DNA from: Talpa occidentalis
Taxonomy: Eukaryota > Chordata > Mammalia > Eulipotyphla > Talpidae
Reading direction: 5' to 3'
DNA length: 64,000 bases
NCBI RefSeq assembly: GCF_014898055.3
Contig: NW_023601212.1
Span: forward strand, 43,760,329-43,824,328
Position numbers and translations under genes: made by a program. Positions 24,007-35,117 of this stretch are shown piece after piece. The notes under the pieces are model-generated. The model saw only the letters and a list, made by a program, of their open reading frames with translations. It searched no databases and was not told the DNA's origin. Every line of letters begins with the position of its first letter. The stretch's first letter is position 1.

Positions 24007-24080
24007 ATTTCACTCCTATATAGATGATAAAGAAACAAAACAAATGAACAAACAAAACAAACCAAAAACAACATCTTAGT

Positions 24081-25204
24081 CTGTAAGAACCAAATATTTG
24101 CTACCAGAGGAAACAGGAAAAGGGGCTGAGGAACTTGGTTAAAAGAGTTCTTGTATGGTGAAGAATAGAAACTGTTTATTCAAATGTTAATTTTTAATGT
24201 ACACCGAAACCTATTGCTATATAATGGTACAAACCAGTGGAACTTCAGTAAAAATGAAAAGAAAATGGAGTGAAACACAAAAATGTTTACTAGAGCTCAT
24301 GAAATTTGTGATAATTCTGAAACTCCATTTTTATGTATATGTAAAAAAGTAAAAGCTATTCTGAGATATTTTGACTTGCTCTCTTATATGCAATCCTCAT
24401 ACTTTTCCTTTTTTAAATTGTTTCTCCCTCAGCAGTTAATTTTTACAACCAATGGAATCAACTGATGGCATATGAAGGGACATTTAAAGGTCTTAATTTC
24501 AGAGGACATTTATTCTGATTGCTGTGTGTTCTTTACAGTTTTTGCTGTAATACATGGGAGTCAGAATCTACAAGATGGATGAGGATTGCTCAAAGACCCA
24601 CATTTTAATGCAAATTTCCTAAGTCATCCTAAATTCCATCCACTTCAAATTCAGGGAGCAAACCCAAAGATGTAGAATTGTGGAGAAAAGAGAAATGATT
24701 TCCTTAGAACAAGGAAATGACACCCTCAGGCTAAGTTCAACCTTGTAAATACAATGAAAAACCAGCCACACTCATTTGTTCATTGCCCTTGGCTATCTCC
24801 TTGCTGTAGTGCAGATTTCAGTAGTTGCAATAGAAACTACAATATATGGTAAATAAAGTTTGAAATATTTATTCCTTGACGAGAGACAAATTTGTCAATC
24901 CTTGTTCTACAGTCATGATTTGTAAACAGTCAAGCGCAGCTTTTCTGGCATAGGGAGGGTGAAGAAAGAGATCTGAGCCTGAGTCCTTCTTCCCTTATCA
25001 GGTCTCTGAATCTGCAGAAAATAAGGGAACTTTTTAGAGTTTGAAAATCAGTGAATTTATCTTTAATTGCCCAATCAATATTAGCTTGCCAATGCTGTTA
25101 ATAACATTTATATCAGAAATAATAATAATTCAGTGTCAGTGATATAAGCGATGATTGGATAGTTAGTTAAGTTGAACAAACATTATTAAGCAGTCTTTGT
25201 GGTG
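24081..25204. other. No gene recognised; present only in unit 1
   Basis: AT-rich sequence inside the 4.15-kb stretch missing from unit 2. No coding or RNA gene is seen. Confidence 0.5.
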
Positions 25205-25638
25205 GAACCATAGCTGGGGGAGGTGTGAGGTATGGGGGTGTAAGAGTGCAGCAGAGATGGAGTAGAGAACAGAAAAGGAAGATTTATTGAAATACCCTGC
25301 AAGGGAACAGGGGGCAAGAGGGAGCTATACACCTGTGTGTGAAGGATTTGAGACTTTTACACTAGGGTTACATAGGGTTTCTTACTTGGGGAGCCAGTTT
25401 GCACTGGTTATCTGCTGGGATGTCTGCTCTTGGGTGCAGACCTTTGACACAGACACATGTGCAGGCCCTGCTTCTGCATTCCTGGAGCTGGGCTGGTTTA
25501 TCTGCCATGGTGGTCTGTCTAGTGGCCCAGTTCCCATGGCAGCCTTATTGATGCCCTTCTCTGCTCAAGTCTCTCAAACATGCCTATGGGATAAGAGTGA
25601 GAGCTTAGTTTTTAACCTTATGAAATGATACCCTGACA
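25205..25638 (-). mobile_element. LTR of a second class I-like family, minus strand
   Basis: The reverse complement starts TGTCAGGGTATC, has GGTTAAAA near its start and AATAAA followed by a CTGTTCTCTACTCC-type pyrimidine stretch near its end. It is clearly related to the two plus-strand copies at about 26,130 and 26,532. The left edge is approximate. Confidence 0.65.
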
Positions 25639-26129
25639 CCTGTGTTGGGCCAGATGTATACTGCAGGAGTGACAACATATTCCTTTCTCTGGAAATCACA
25701 GTATTTTCTTTCCTTTTTCAAGGATTTATATTATTTTTGCTGATTTGATGGTCACATGTTTTAATATTTGGTAATTAAACATGGTTTTGACAGGGAATAA
25801 GAAATAAAAAAAATAAAGCAACCCTATTGAACCCCCTTTTGCTCTTTTGATTGTACCATAACATACAACTTAATTGTCAGAAATTCTCTCTTAAGAAAAT
25901 GTAGAATTGCCTCCGTGTTTAGACTTTGGGGATTTGGGGTTCCCTTTCTGGTAATTTATTTGACACTTATTGATATGAGTATTAAGTCATAAAGTGCATG
26001 CTTTGAATTGTTTCTGTCAGTAGAGATTTCCAAATTTAACAGAGGCAGACAGGTGAAGACCAGGAAGAGGGAATGTAAATCGCATATAGGAAAGTATCCA
26101 CTGTAGCAGGAAAACAGAAAACAAATGGT

Positions 26130-26529
26130 ATCTGGTGGAGTAGCGTTAAATAAGGTTAAAATCAAGCCCCTACCCTTGTCCAGCAGGAAGGCTTGGGAGG
26201 TCTGAACACAGAGAGAATTGATAAGGCTGCTCTGGGTACCAAACGGTACGATGGATCCCTTTGACCAGGAATGTGGAGGTAAGGCCAGGACACATCCTGT
26301 GTCAAAGATCAACCCCCCAGGATCAGACACCCCTGCACTAACCAGGCCAAAACTAACTCCCCAAAGCACAACTGACAAAACAAGTTATAAAAGGGAGCCC
26401 TAAATCTTTCTTCACTTGCAGATCTTTCCTGTCTCCCCAGCTGCTTCTCTTAGCCGTGTATTTAAACAAATGTGCCTTTTTTGTTCTCCAGTCTGCCTCT
26501 GGTGAAATTTTTCACCACTGAACCTCAGG
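26130..26529 (+). mobile_element. LTR, second family, plus strand (first of a tandem pair)
   Basis: It shares GGTTAAAATCAAGCCCC, CAGCAGGAAGGCTTGGGAGG and the terminal TCTGCCTCTGGTGAAA-TTTTTCACC with the adjacent copy. A TATAAAAGG-like box is at about 26,385. The 5' edge is not clear. Confidence 0.6.
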
Positions 26530-26531
26530 TC

Positions 26532-26886
26532 TGTCAAGGTATGGTTAAGAATTTGAAAACCAAGCCCCCACTCCTTACCAGCAGGCAAGTTTGGGAGGCT
26601 GGAATAATAAACAGAGTATGGACAGGACTGCCATGGAAACATGGACCTTAAGGTGGTGAGGCCCAGAACTGATGATCCTCTATGCTGATTCAGATCATCA
26701 GTCAGGACACACCCATGACTAGTCACCCTAACCAGTCAATGGTTCTAAAGTATAGAGACATGGGACCCAAATTCTGAGCAGTACACCCCTCCTGTTTTGC
26801 CCTCTGCTTCTTTTAGCAGAGTATTTCAATAAATTCACCTGGCCTGTTCCCATCTGTCTCTGGTGAATTCTTTCACCCCTGCAACA
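26532..26886 (+). mobile_element. LTR, second family, plus strand (second of a tandem pair)
   Basis: It begins TGTCAAGGTATGGTTAAG and ends near CACCCCTGCAACA, with AATAAA at about 26,829 followed by the same GTCTCTGGTGAATTC motif. It directly abuts the preceding LTR with no internal region between them. Confidence 0.65.
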
Positions 26887-27076
26887 GGGACTACCCTTTG
26901 ATTCTTCCCCACAACATTATATATCAATAATCTTTGTTACATAGAGTGGTGTGATTTCTTATAAAAGAAGATGGAATCTAACCTCTTCAACTACACCAAT
27001 CTTCTATCTACCCAAACCTCTACTCTTTGTTCTCTGAATTCAGCAAATAAAAATAAAACTTAAAAAAAAAAAGCAT

Positions 27077-27345
27077 GGGCCTCCCCTGGTGGCGCAGCGG
27101 TTGAGTGCTAGGCTGCAAAGCTGCCCGCAGCCTCTGCAGGGCTGGTTCGATCCCTGGCCACCAGTGAGGGTCCCACATGGCGCCCCAGACCTCTCCTGTC
27201 ATGCCCGCTGCTCCCCTCACCAGTGTATTTCATCACTATGCTTATTCTGTTCTCTGCTCTGGCTCTGGTGAATTCTCTCACCCTCCCACAGTTCTGACTG
27301 TACCCAGGGCTTCTATAAATAAATAAATTAATTAAAAAAAAAAAA
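27077..27345 (+). mobile_element. tRNA-derived SINE (shared with 51,087)
   Basis: It starts GGGCCTCCCCTGGTGGCGCAG, has the B-box-like GGTTCGATCCC and ends in an ATAAATAAATTAATTAAAA tail. The same element with the same right flank is at 51,087-51,362, but the left flank there differs because of the unit 2 deletion. Confidence 0.9.
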
Positions 27346-28694
27346 CAAATAGCAATTACATCTACCAAGTTGCTCAGGATAGAAAGTTGGGCAGCACCTT
27401 TAATTTCTGTCTTTCCCTCACTTTCTATCCCCATCCAAATCAGCCCTATTAGCTAACATCCTAAGCAACATAGCACTCGGACCCACTCCTCTCTCTTTGT
27501 CTACTGCAAGTTTCTCGGCTGTTTTCCCTGTTGCATTCTTGTTCTCCTGCAATCTAGTTTCCCCAATGCAAAGAGATTTTTCTCAAACACAAATTATTCA
27601 ATTCACTCCACTCTCCAACACCTCTCTCCATTTTCACAATTAGCATTAAGGTCAGGCCATCACCCTGAATTAGGAAGTTCTGAGTGACTAGTTTCTGTGA
27701 ATATCTTTGACCTTATCTCACAATTCCTTCTCCTTTGCCCACATGAAACACTGACCTCCTTTTTCTTACTGAAGTGTGATTCAGTCATTTCTGCCTCTCT
27801 GTGCTCCCCTCTGCAATTGTGCTTTCTCCCAAACTTTGCTGTATGCATCCTGGTCTGTAAATAGAGTTCATATTGTCATTTATTGAAGTCTTATAATTTC
27901 CATTAAAGAATAATGTTTTCATAGCTTTACAGATACATACATTTTATTAAAAATATCCTTAAGGGATTCATATTTTGATGTTATCCTAAATGATATTGAA
28001 AATTCAATTGGTTTTTTTTCGATCCTTTGTACAGATCCTATCACCATTTGTTATTTCTCTGTTGGATATTGTAAAACTTATTTATATTGCTTTTTTTCCC
28101 CACCACTGAAAAGTCAGTTTTATCATAACATTCTCTCTATATCTTGATCACTAGAACACTATCAATTCTACAAAAGTACAGTGTAGTTTCTCAATAATTA
28201 GTCATTGTTTATTTTGAGTGAATATATATAGGTAACCTTGGAAAAATAATTAACCTCTCTAAATCTCCTTCCTCAGATATTAATACATTTGTAAGTGCAC
28301 ATATTGATATATGTAATATATTTATAGAATTGAAACAATGATACTTATACTTCCTGATATTTATCACTATTAAATCACTTTATTTTGGCTAACGTGTTAA
28401 AAGCAACCTAAAAAAAAAAGTATTCTGAATTTCCTAACATTTTTGTTTAGTTTTTAAGCACATTGGTATTGTTATGACCTATTGGATTTGTTAGTTTATT
28501 TCCTTCTCAAAGGAACTATTGTGTATATAGTATTATTATTTAATGTTATTTTCCTACTAAACTAGACTCCAGGACACAATTTTAGCCCCCCAAAAGAAAG
28601 ACATGCTGAAAAAGAATCCTGAAATTACCTCTTGAAAATTTTAGAATTTAAACATTACTAGTTCACTGCAACACTAGTAACTGTGCCTCCTTTA
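27346..28694. other. No gene recognised; highly conserved between units
   Basis: It aligns with 51,363-53,100. Around 27,660-27,850 only about one difference per 190 bases is visible against unit 2. Open stretches have no recognisable domain, and conservation at this level is explained by recent duplication or conversion. Unit 2 carries an extra solo LTR in the equivalent stretch. Confidence 0.5.
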
Positions 28695-28942
28695 AAAAAA
28701 AAAAAAGTAAAGATTTATTTTATTTATACAAGCGCCGGGGTACAGGCCAGATGTGCGGGAGGTTGAGAGGATTCCCCAGACAGAGAGCCGGGAACAGAAC
28801 AGGCAGACTGACTGAAACCCACTGCTGAGGGGCGTAGCGGGCGCAACAGGAGAGGTCTGCTCGCCACGTGGAACCCTCCCCTGGCGCGGCAGAGGCTATG
28901 GACAGCTCCCCAGCGCGCGCCCAACCGCCTGCGCCCCCTGTT
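28695..28942 (-). mobile_element. tRNA-derived SINE, minus strand, old (shared)
   Basis: The plus strand begins with an A-run and ATTTATTTTATTTATAC. It contains GACTGAAACCCACTGCTGAGG and runs to the head near CAACCGCCTGCGCCCC. It is shared with 53,100-53,342. Confidence 0.75.
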
Positions 28943-30093
28943 TGCTGTTCTCTTCACAGTCTTAGCGCGACTGTGAAGCATCTGCACAAGGCAGGACCAG
29001 TATGGGGACACCTTGAAAAGCCGAAACCTAGGATGGGATTGCTCAGGACAAATGAAAGGGCCTCTCAGGCATTCTACGGGTTGTCGCCAAGCGGCAGTTT
29101 TTTCGTTACAGCTGAGAAACCGCTGGGGGTTCCCTCTGCCAATGGCTGTGGCCTCTGGCTCTGAGGCCACAAAGAGCCATTGTGACAGCACCCAGCACCG
29201 GCACCGCCTACATCAGGCCGGCCTGGTCTGTGTCTGTGTCCTCAGGAGCTGGGAAGCTTTGGGACAGTGACCTGTGCACTCCGGACGCCGACAGAGAGAG
29301 TGAGAGCCTGTTTTGGGGTATTTGCTTTTATTTTGGTTTATTTATTGGTTTATTTATTTAATTATTTGTTTGGGCTATTTATTTTAGTTATTTTATTTTT
29401 CTTTCTTTGTTTTTTCCTTATTTTCCTTGATTTTTTTGTATTTGCTTATAGTTTATTTTTCTTTTTCTTTTTCCTTTTATTTCTTTGTTTTTTTTTATAT
29501 TCCTTTATTGTTTTGTTATTGGCTTTTTTTTTATACTTTTCTTTATTTTCTTACTTCAGTTTTTAGTTTTTGATTTTTATTTTTTGAGTGATTGCCCCCA
29601 TTTTCCCTTCTGTTCTTGTTTCGTTGTTTGTTCTTTCTTCCCCTTTGTCATTTCTCTGGGTTTTTATTTTGGTTTATTTGTTTGTTTTTTTCAGGTTTTA
29701 GTTTCTAATTGTTGTTTGTTCTGTTGTTTGTTCTATTGGTCTTTGTTATTCTGTTTTATTCTTAAATTTAGTGGTTAGTTTTTAATTAGTTTGTTTTTAA
29801 TCATATTTTTACATTTACATCTCATTTGTCATTTTTTGTTTGTGTAGTTTCATTTATTTGTAGTGTAGTTAGTATTGCTAGTAAGGTGAGTGAAGGTAGT
29901 ATTGGTAGAGTTAAGTTACCATTGTTAGTATTTAGTGAGGTTAGTGAATACTTTTTGAGTATTATTAATTCTAGATTAATAGCACATTTGTTAATATCGT
30001 AGGAGATTCCGCTGTCAGTGGAGGTAGCGCAAGGGCTGGGAGCACAGTCAGGGCTGGTGAGTGTAGTCAGCGTAGTCCAAGTGCATTGGCGCT
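28943..30093 (+). other. Upstream flank of kinase copy 1 with a long T-rich tract
   Basis: A GC-moderate block (28,943-29,310) is followed by a strongly T-rich, strand-biased tract (about 29,311-29,830) and then AGTTAGTATTG-like repeats up to the kinase start. The layout is the same in unit 2 (53,343-54,476). It may hold a promoter or 5' UTR, but no specific element is recognised. Confidence 0.45.
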
Positions 30094-31658
30094 ATGTCCC
30101 AGGGACATGAAGTGAAAAGCTACCTGGCGCTGCGGGCGCTGGGGCGGGGCACCCACGCCAAGGTGACGCTGGTGCTGCACGCACTCACGGGCACAAAGGT
30201 GCTCATCAGGGGCGTCCACAAGTCCGAGCTGCCCGAACTTCACCTCCTGGCCCGCGAGATGGGGTGCATGAAGGCCCTTCACCACCTGAACATCGTGGAG
30301 CTCTTCCAGGTGGTGGACACTGGGCCGGAGCTGCAGCTCGTCATGGAGTACGTGCAGGGGGAAAACCTGTAGGACTACCTGAGCAGGCATGGGCACCTGG
30401 AGGAGAGCGAGGCCCACCCGCTATTTCAGCAGATCCTCGCTGCCCTCAGCTACTGCCATGCCAAAGGCATCGCACACTGGGATGTGAGCCCGGAAAACAT
30501 TCTGCTGACCCGAGAGGGAAAAGTCAAGCTGGCGGACTTTGGGCTCAGCGTCCAGGGCTTCAACCGGGCACTGAGCACGTGCTGCTGTTGCCCAGAATAC
30601 AGGGCCCCCGAGGTCTATCTTGGCCAGCAGTACAACGACCCCAAGGTGGATGTGTGGAGCCTGGGCGTCATTCTCTACAAAATGCTGACTGGCACACTGC
30701 CCTACAGGGGACCCAACCTCAGGGGGATCAGGGTGCGCATCCTGGGCTGGTGGGTCCAGCTGCCTGACTACCTCATGGTCCAGTGCCAGGACCTGCTGAC
30801 CAAAATGCTGGCACGGGATGCCTGGAGGCGCAGCACCCTGGAGAGCATACAGCAGCATGCCTGAGTAGCAGAAACGAGCAAGGGACTCCTGCCCTTTAGC
30901 GAGCCATCCCTCAGGCCCCAGGACCAGGCCATAACCAAAGTTATGGAAGCCTGGGCTACCAGAGGCAGGAAATTCGGGAAGCTATTGACGCTAACAAGTA
31001 TGACGAGGACATGGCCACCTACCTGATCCTCCGCTCCAGGAAGCAGGAGGGGGAGGAGGACTATGAGGAGGAGGGGAAAGAGTGGCCCAGGCCCGACACC
31101 TTCTGGGTGCCAAAGTGCGTCACCTTCCGGGAGCCCAGTGACCCCGATTCCAAGGACTGCCCCCCTCTGCAGCCTGAGGTTTCGGGGATTACCCCAAGGC
31201 CAGGTATCCTGCGAAAGCACCCAGTGCAAAAGAGCGGAAAGGATGCCCCCCTGCAGCCTGAGATTTTGGGGAATACCCGAAGGCCATGTATCCTGCAAAA
31301 GCAGGAAGTCCAAAAGAGGGGAAAGGATGCCACCCCGGGCAACAGGGTCATCTCTGCCACAGTCCCTGAGCTGGAGGACGCCCAGAAGCATACCACCGCC
31401 GCAGGGCCAGGCCCCCTGTTAGAGGATGCCTGGAAGGGCAGACCCTCCATGCTAGGCCCGGTGCTGGAGGACGCCTGGGGGGACACCAGCATCTCAGTGG
31501 CCAGACACCAGCAGGGGGACGCCGGGGAGCCCAGCAGAACCTCAGTGTCAGTCCTCCAGCTGGAGGATGCTGGGGAGCACAGCAGCACCACTGAGACAGG
31601 CCCCCAGCTGGAAAGGGACCAGGAAAGCAGGGCCAACACAATCAGTCCAGCTCCCTAG
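30094..31658 (+). pseudogene. MARK / sperm-motility-kinase-like intronless kinase, broken copy
   Basis: The reading from the ATG at 30,094 gives a Ser/Thr kinase domain of the MARK/SMOK type, then a UBA-like segment (MATYLILRSRK near 31,011) and a proline/charged tail ending at a TAG at 31,656-31,658. The uninterrupted length would be about 520 codons, close to what I recall for mouse Smok proteins. Breaks compared with the unit 2 copy: CAG to TAG at 30,370-30,372, TGG to TGA at 30,862-30,864, and a one-base deletion near 30,945 that shifts the tail frame. The catalytic HRD is HWD here, the VAIK lysine is Arg, and the catalytic-loop lysine is Ser. DFG and APE are kept. The tail has two LQPE...PVQK/EVQK-type repeats and several LEDA motifs. 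The assignment rests on motifs; the exact orthologue is uncertain. Confidence 0.85.
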
Positions 31659-32840
31659 CCCTCCAGCACCACCCTAAGACCTCCCCCAAGACGTGGCTGG
31701 CCTACCAGTGCAGTGGCCCCTTCAGCAATCATCAGGGCCAGAGATAGGGTATTAGAAATTTTCCTGGAATTTTGTTGCTGCTGTGCAGCATTCGAATTGC
31801 AGAGCAACAAAAATTAAAAACAGCGCCACACCAGGGAAAAGCCTCCCCACCCCCAAAGCACAACCACTCAGTGGCCATGGTGAACAGGAGTACACCAGGG
31901 AAGGTTGAGGCTCTGGAGAGGCTCAGGGGCTGGGCCCAGTCACAGGGGCCAGGAGCAGCATGAATGAGACCCACGGGACTGCAGCACAGAAATCTGGGCA
32001 AAACCGATGTCCCTGGAGCACAGATGACCCTGGAGCAGAGCAGGTGAAGGGCCAGGAGGGCCACAGAACTGGTGAAACACTTGGAGGGGAGCAGAGCAGG
32101 TGAGTGGTGAGGTGTGGAGGGGTTGGGGAGAGTTGAGCAGGTACAGGGACCCAGGAGGGATATGAGGCTGTGTGGGTGGCCCCAGGGCCAGAGGCCCTAG
32201 GGCCTCAGGGCCAGAGGCGGGAAACTCTGGGCCTCTCTCCCCAATCTTAGGCTCAGTTCCCTGAGTACCATACTGCCCCCTTGCTGGGAGAGAACTGCTG
32301 CTCTTTCCTGGGCACAGGGATGGCACAGAAGATGCAGGAGCTCTTGCAAAGGCTTGGGCCCAGGTGGTAAAACGTGCAGATTGAAAGAAGCAGAGAGAGA
32401 GGCTCTCTAGATCCCCTTAAGAAAGACTCGGGGACTGGTATATTAGAATCCAAAGAGGACCCTTCAGGGTGTACAGAGTTTATTGACAGATCAGCCCTAC
32501 TCCACCACGACCTGCTCAGCTGGAAAATCCGAACATCTGCCCACACCAGGAAGCCCTAGGCTATGATCAATCTCAGTACCGCAGTGAGCATGCCTAAGTG
32601 TCCATTTTCACCTCAAACTTTTGCAGCTTGGGATTCTTACACAGTGTCAGCCCAGCTGGAATTTTCCCTTTTAAAAATCCTCTCCAGTTGGCCACCCACC
32701 CCTCTCCTCCCTGGATTCAAACCCTGCAGGGTGACCTTAGCCAAAATGGAAACATTATTATCACACCATTCTCTGCCAATTAAATCACTGAGTACAGGAA
32801 CGAAAAGCTACAGGGGCTATCTACCTTAAATTTGTATTTT
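31659..32840. other. 3' flank of kinase copy 1, no gene recognised
   Basis: Conserved with 56,040-57,220. Short open stretches differ in frame between copies. No poly-A tail or target duplication that would prove a recent retrogene is visible. Confidence 0.5.
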
Positions 32841-32843
32841 TTT

Positions 32844-33125
32844 GGGCCTCCCTGGTGGCGCAGCTGGTGAGCGCTGGGTTGCGAAATTGCCCCCGGCCTC
32901 CATGGCACCAGTTTGATCCCCGGCTGCTCCCGGCCACTGGAGGAGGGTCCCACATGGCACGCAGACCTCTCCTGCCCCCCGCTGCTCCCTTCAGCAGTGT
33001 ACTTTGGTCCTTCTGCCTGCTCTGCTCCGCTCTGGCTCTGGTGAATTCTCTCACCACCCCCCGCCCCGCGCTTCTGACTGTAACCAGTGCATGTATAAAC
33101 AAACAAACAAACAAATAAATAAAGA
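32844..33125 (+). mobile_element. tRNA-derived SINE private to unit 1
   Basis: It starts GGGCCTCCCTGGTGGCGCAG and ends in an AAACAAACAAATAAATAAAG tail. AAATTTGTATTTTTT-like sequence flanks both sides. Unit 2 has an empty site near 57,228. Confidence 0.9.
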
Positions 33126-33479
33126 AAACATGCCTCTTAAAAAATTGTATTTTTTCAATACAAAAATTGTATTTTTTAGATGTTGTTCAATTCCCTTATA
33201 AAACTAAGGTTTTGCTAAGTCTGGTAAATGCAAGTGAGGTGAGGTCTGTGTGTTTGAAAAAAGAAATGTATGGAAGAGGGATATTCTGAAGGGCCTTAAG
33301 ATAATGTAAAGCAGGATGGGTAAAATGAAATGGCATTAGAAAGAAAGCAAGCAAAAGAAAGTGTTGAAGGTCTGAGAGAGAGATTTTGGTGAGAAATCGT
33401 GTGTACTCAGGTGTCTCCACCTCCTCCAGCACATTCATGGGCTTGCTCATCTGAGCAGCAAAGCCCCCTCTGATCGATA

Positions 33480-34720
33480 CTTCGTCAGCCAAAGCTGGGG
33501 CCAGGACATCCAAACATGGACCATCCAAACCTCCCTTACTGCCATGGATCCTACCCCTAGTAGGCCCAGTGATCACGATTATGCTTTTCTTTGTTTCTAC
33601 ACCCTGTTTTCTCTGCTTTATCCAGGCAAAGCTATCTGAGATGAGCCTTTGCTCTCCCAGACCCGGGAAAGCCATTCCTGTTATTGACAGATGAGCAACA
33701 GGGTGTTGCTCTAGGGGTTCTGGGCCAACCTGGGCCAGTCCAGGGACCAGTTGCTTATTTCTCTAAACAAATGTTTCCCACTGTAAGAGGATGGCAGCCC
33801 TGCCTGTGTGCACTTGCGGCAGCTGCTCGTCTCGCCAGACAGGCCTTAAAACCCACACTGGGCCAACCTGTAAATGTTAGTTCTCCACATTGGCTCCAGG
33901 ACCTACTCACTCACCAGGCTCTCTCCCCTCCATCACCCTCTTGTCTGTTAGATTCTACTCTCTTTGTCAAAGACCCTCTCATCTCCCTCGCCCAACCCTC
34001 TACTCTCCATCCTGCCAGGCCTCATGGGTGTTCTACTCCCTAACGCAGATAACACCCTCTTCTTACTATGGTGGACACCATCACCAGTCGGACAATGGAC
34101 TTGCCTTTATCTCAAAGATTACTCCACAGGTCTCCTCCCTGGGCATCACCTGGGAACTACACATTCCCTCCCGACCACAATCCTCTTGTAAGGTACAACA
34201 GGTAAATGGTCTTATCAGAGACCACCTAACCAAACTCTCCACTGAGCTGCACAAATCCTGGGTGGAGCTGCTCCCACTGGCTTTAATGCACCTCCAAGCC
34301 ACTCCCTGTGGCCCGTTGTTCCTGAGCCCCCTTGAACGGATGTATGGCAGACCTCCTCTTACTAACCATGAGCTCCCCGTCCAACCTACTCCATTAGCTG
34401 GATATTTTTCATACTTCTCTTTGCTCAGACAGCTGCTCCAAGAACACGCAGACAATTGTCTGCCACAACCTGTGCCTCTGTTCGCTGATGCACCTGTCAA
34501 CCTGCTGTGCCCTGGAGACCAGGTTCTTCTGAAGGACATCTCTCCAAAACCACTTCAGCCAAAGTGGATGGGTCCACACATGATCATCCTGACTATAACA
34601 ACGGTTGTCAAGGTCTTGGGCAACACGTCCTGGCATCAGCTGTCCAGGGTCAAACCAGTCCCTGTGGACAAGCAGTATGTATGCGAGTGCTGTCCCAACT
34701 CGGGTACGCATCCCTGCGCC
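33480..34720 (+). pseudogene. Gammaretrovirus-like pol remnant (RT/RNase H connection and integrase C-terminus), unit 1
   Basis: From about 33,684 the translation shows the RT-to-RNase H connection motif TDEQQGVALGVLGQ and, after a frame change, a LTLGQPV-like segment. A large internal deletion follows. From about 34,085 comes the integrase core and C-terminal part (QSDNGLAFIS, the SPLERMYGRPPL-like motif and a PGDQVLLKD motif). Frames change at least once. A hydrophobic env-TM-like stretch may precede it at about 33,500-33,620. It is an old, non-functional endogenous copy shared with unit 2. Confidence 0.75.
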
Positions 34721-34829
34721 CCTGGTCCAGGTTCCACTCAGCCTACAGAGCAGAGACCCTCTGACTCTCCCTCCTCTGTTTCTAATCCCATCACTTCAAG
34801 CCACTTCCCATTCTTGTGTCTATGCCTGG

Positions 34830-35022
34830 AGATTCCAGATCAGCACAGCCTCAGGCAAGGTATTAGCACTCACAGGGCCTCTGATCCTAATCTTATTTTT
34901 TCTTTTTGCCCCATGCTTACTGCATTTCATCCAACACCGGATCCAAGACCCGTCCCGTGCCACCTTTAACCAACTCCTTCTGCACCCATATCCTCGCGTC
35001 CCTGCAAAGACCGTCTCATAAC
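34830..35022 (+). pseudogene. Retroviral env transmembrane-subunit C-terminal remnant, unit 1
   Basis: A hydrophobic anchor (LILILFFLFAPCLLHFI) followed by a short polar tail resembles the end of gammaretrovirus-like env. The surface subunit and ectodomain are missing. It lies about 95 bases before the LTR, as expected for the 3' end of a provirus. Confidence 0.6.
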
Positions 35023-35117
35023 CAGGCCTGAGCCTCCACCCTGGTCTTCGCCCCCATCCAGCAGGAAGTAGCCAAAGAAAGAATATCGCCCCTTTTCCTA
35101 TCAACAAAAGGCTGGTA

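Larger units (their letters stand above)
22345..24080 (+). mobile_element. L1 3' portion, plus strand, split by LTR element C
   Basis: Translated pieces match the well-known L1 ORF2 C-terminus in degraded form (for example DEILLFATTWIDLE near 23,140). The 3' UTR-like text CACCATATGATTT continues after the LTR as CACTCCTATA. It has many stops. Unit 2 keeps only the part up to 22,924, where a deletion cuts in. Confidence 0.8.

Noticed and set aside
27660..27848. 62-codon minus-strand frame identical in both units (also 51,678-51,866)
   Set aside because: Identity reflects near-identical duplicated DNA, not selection; no start context or domain supports it.
29267..29566. Long hydrophobic open reading frame that looks like a membrane protein
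   Set aside because: It is the translation of a T-rich low-complexity tract; Phe/Leu content follows from base composition, and the frame is not kept as such in unit 2.
30264..30767. Alternative 167-codon frame inside the kinase copies (also at 54,647-55,330)
   Set aside because: It is the shifted-frame shadow of the kinase, kept open by GC-rich codon use, without a domain of its own.
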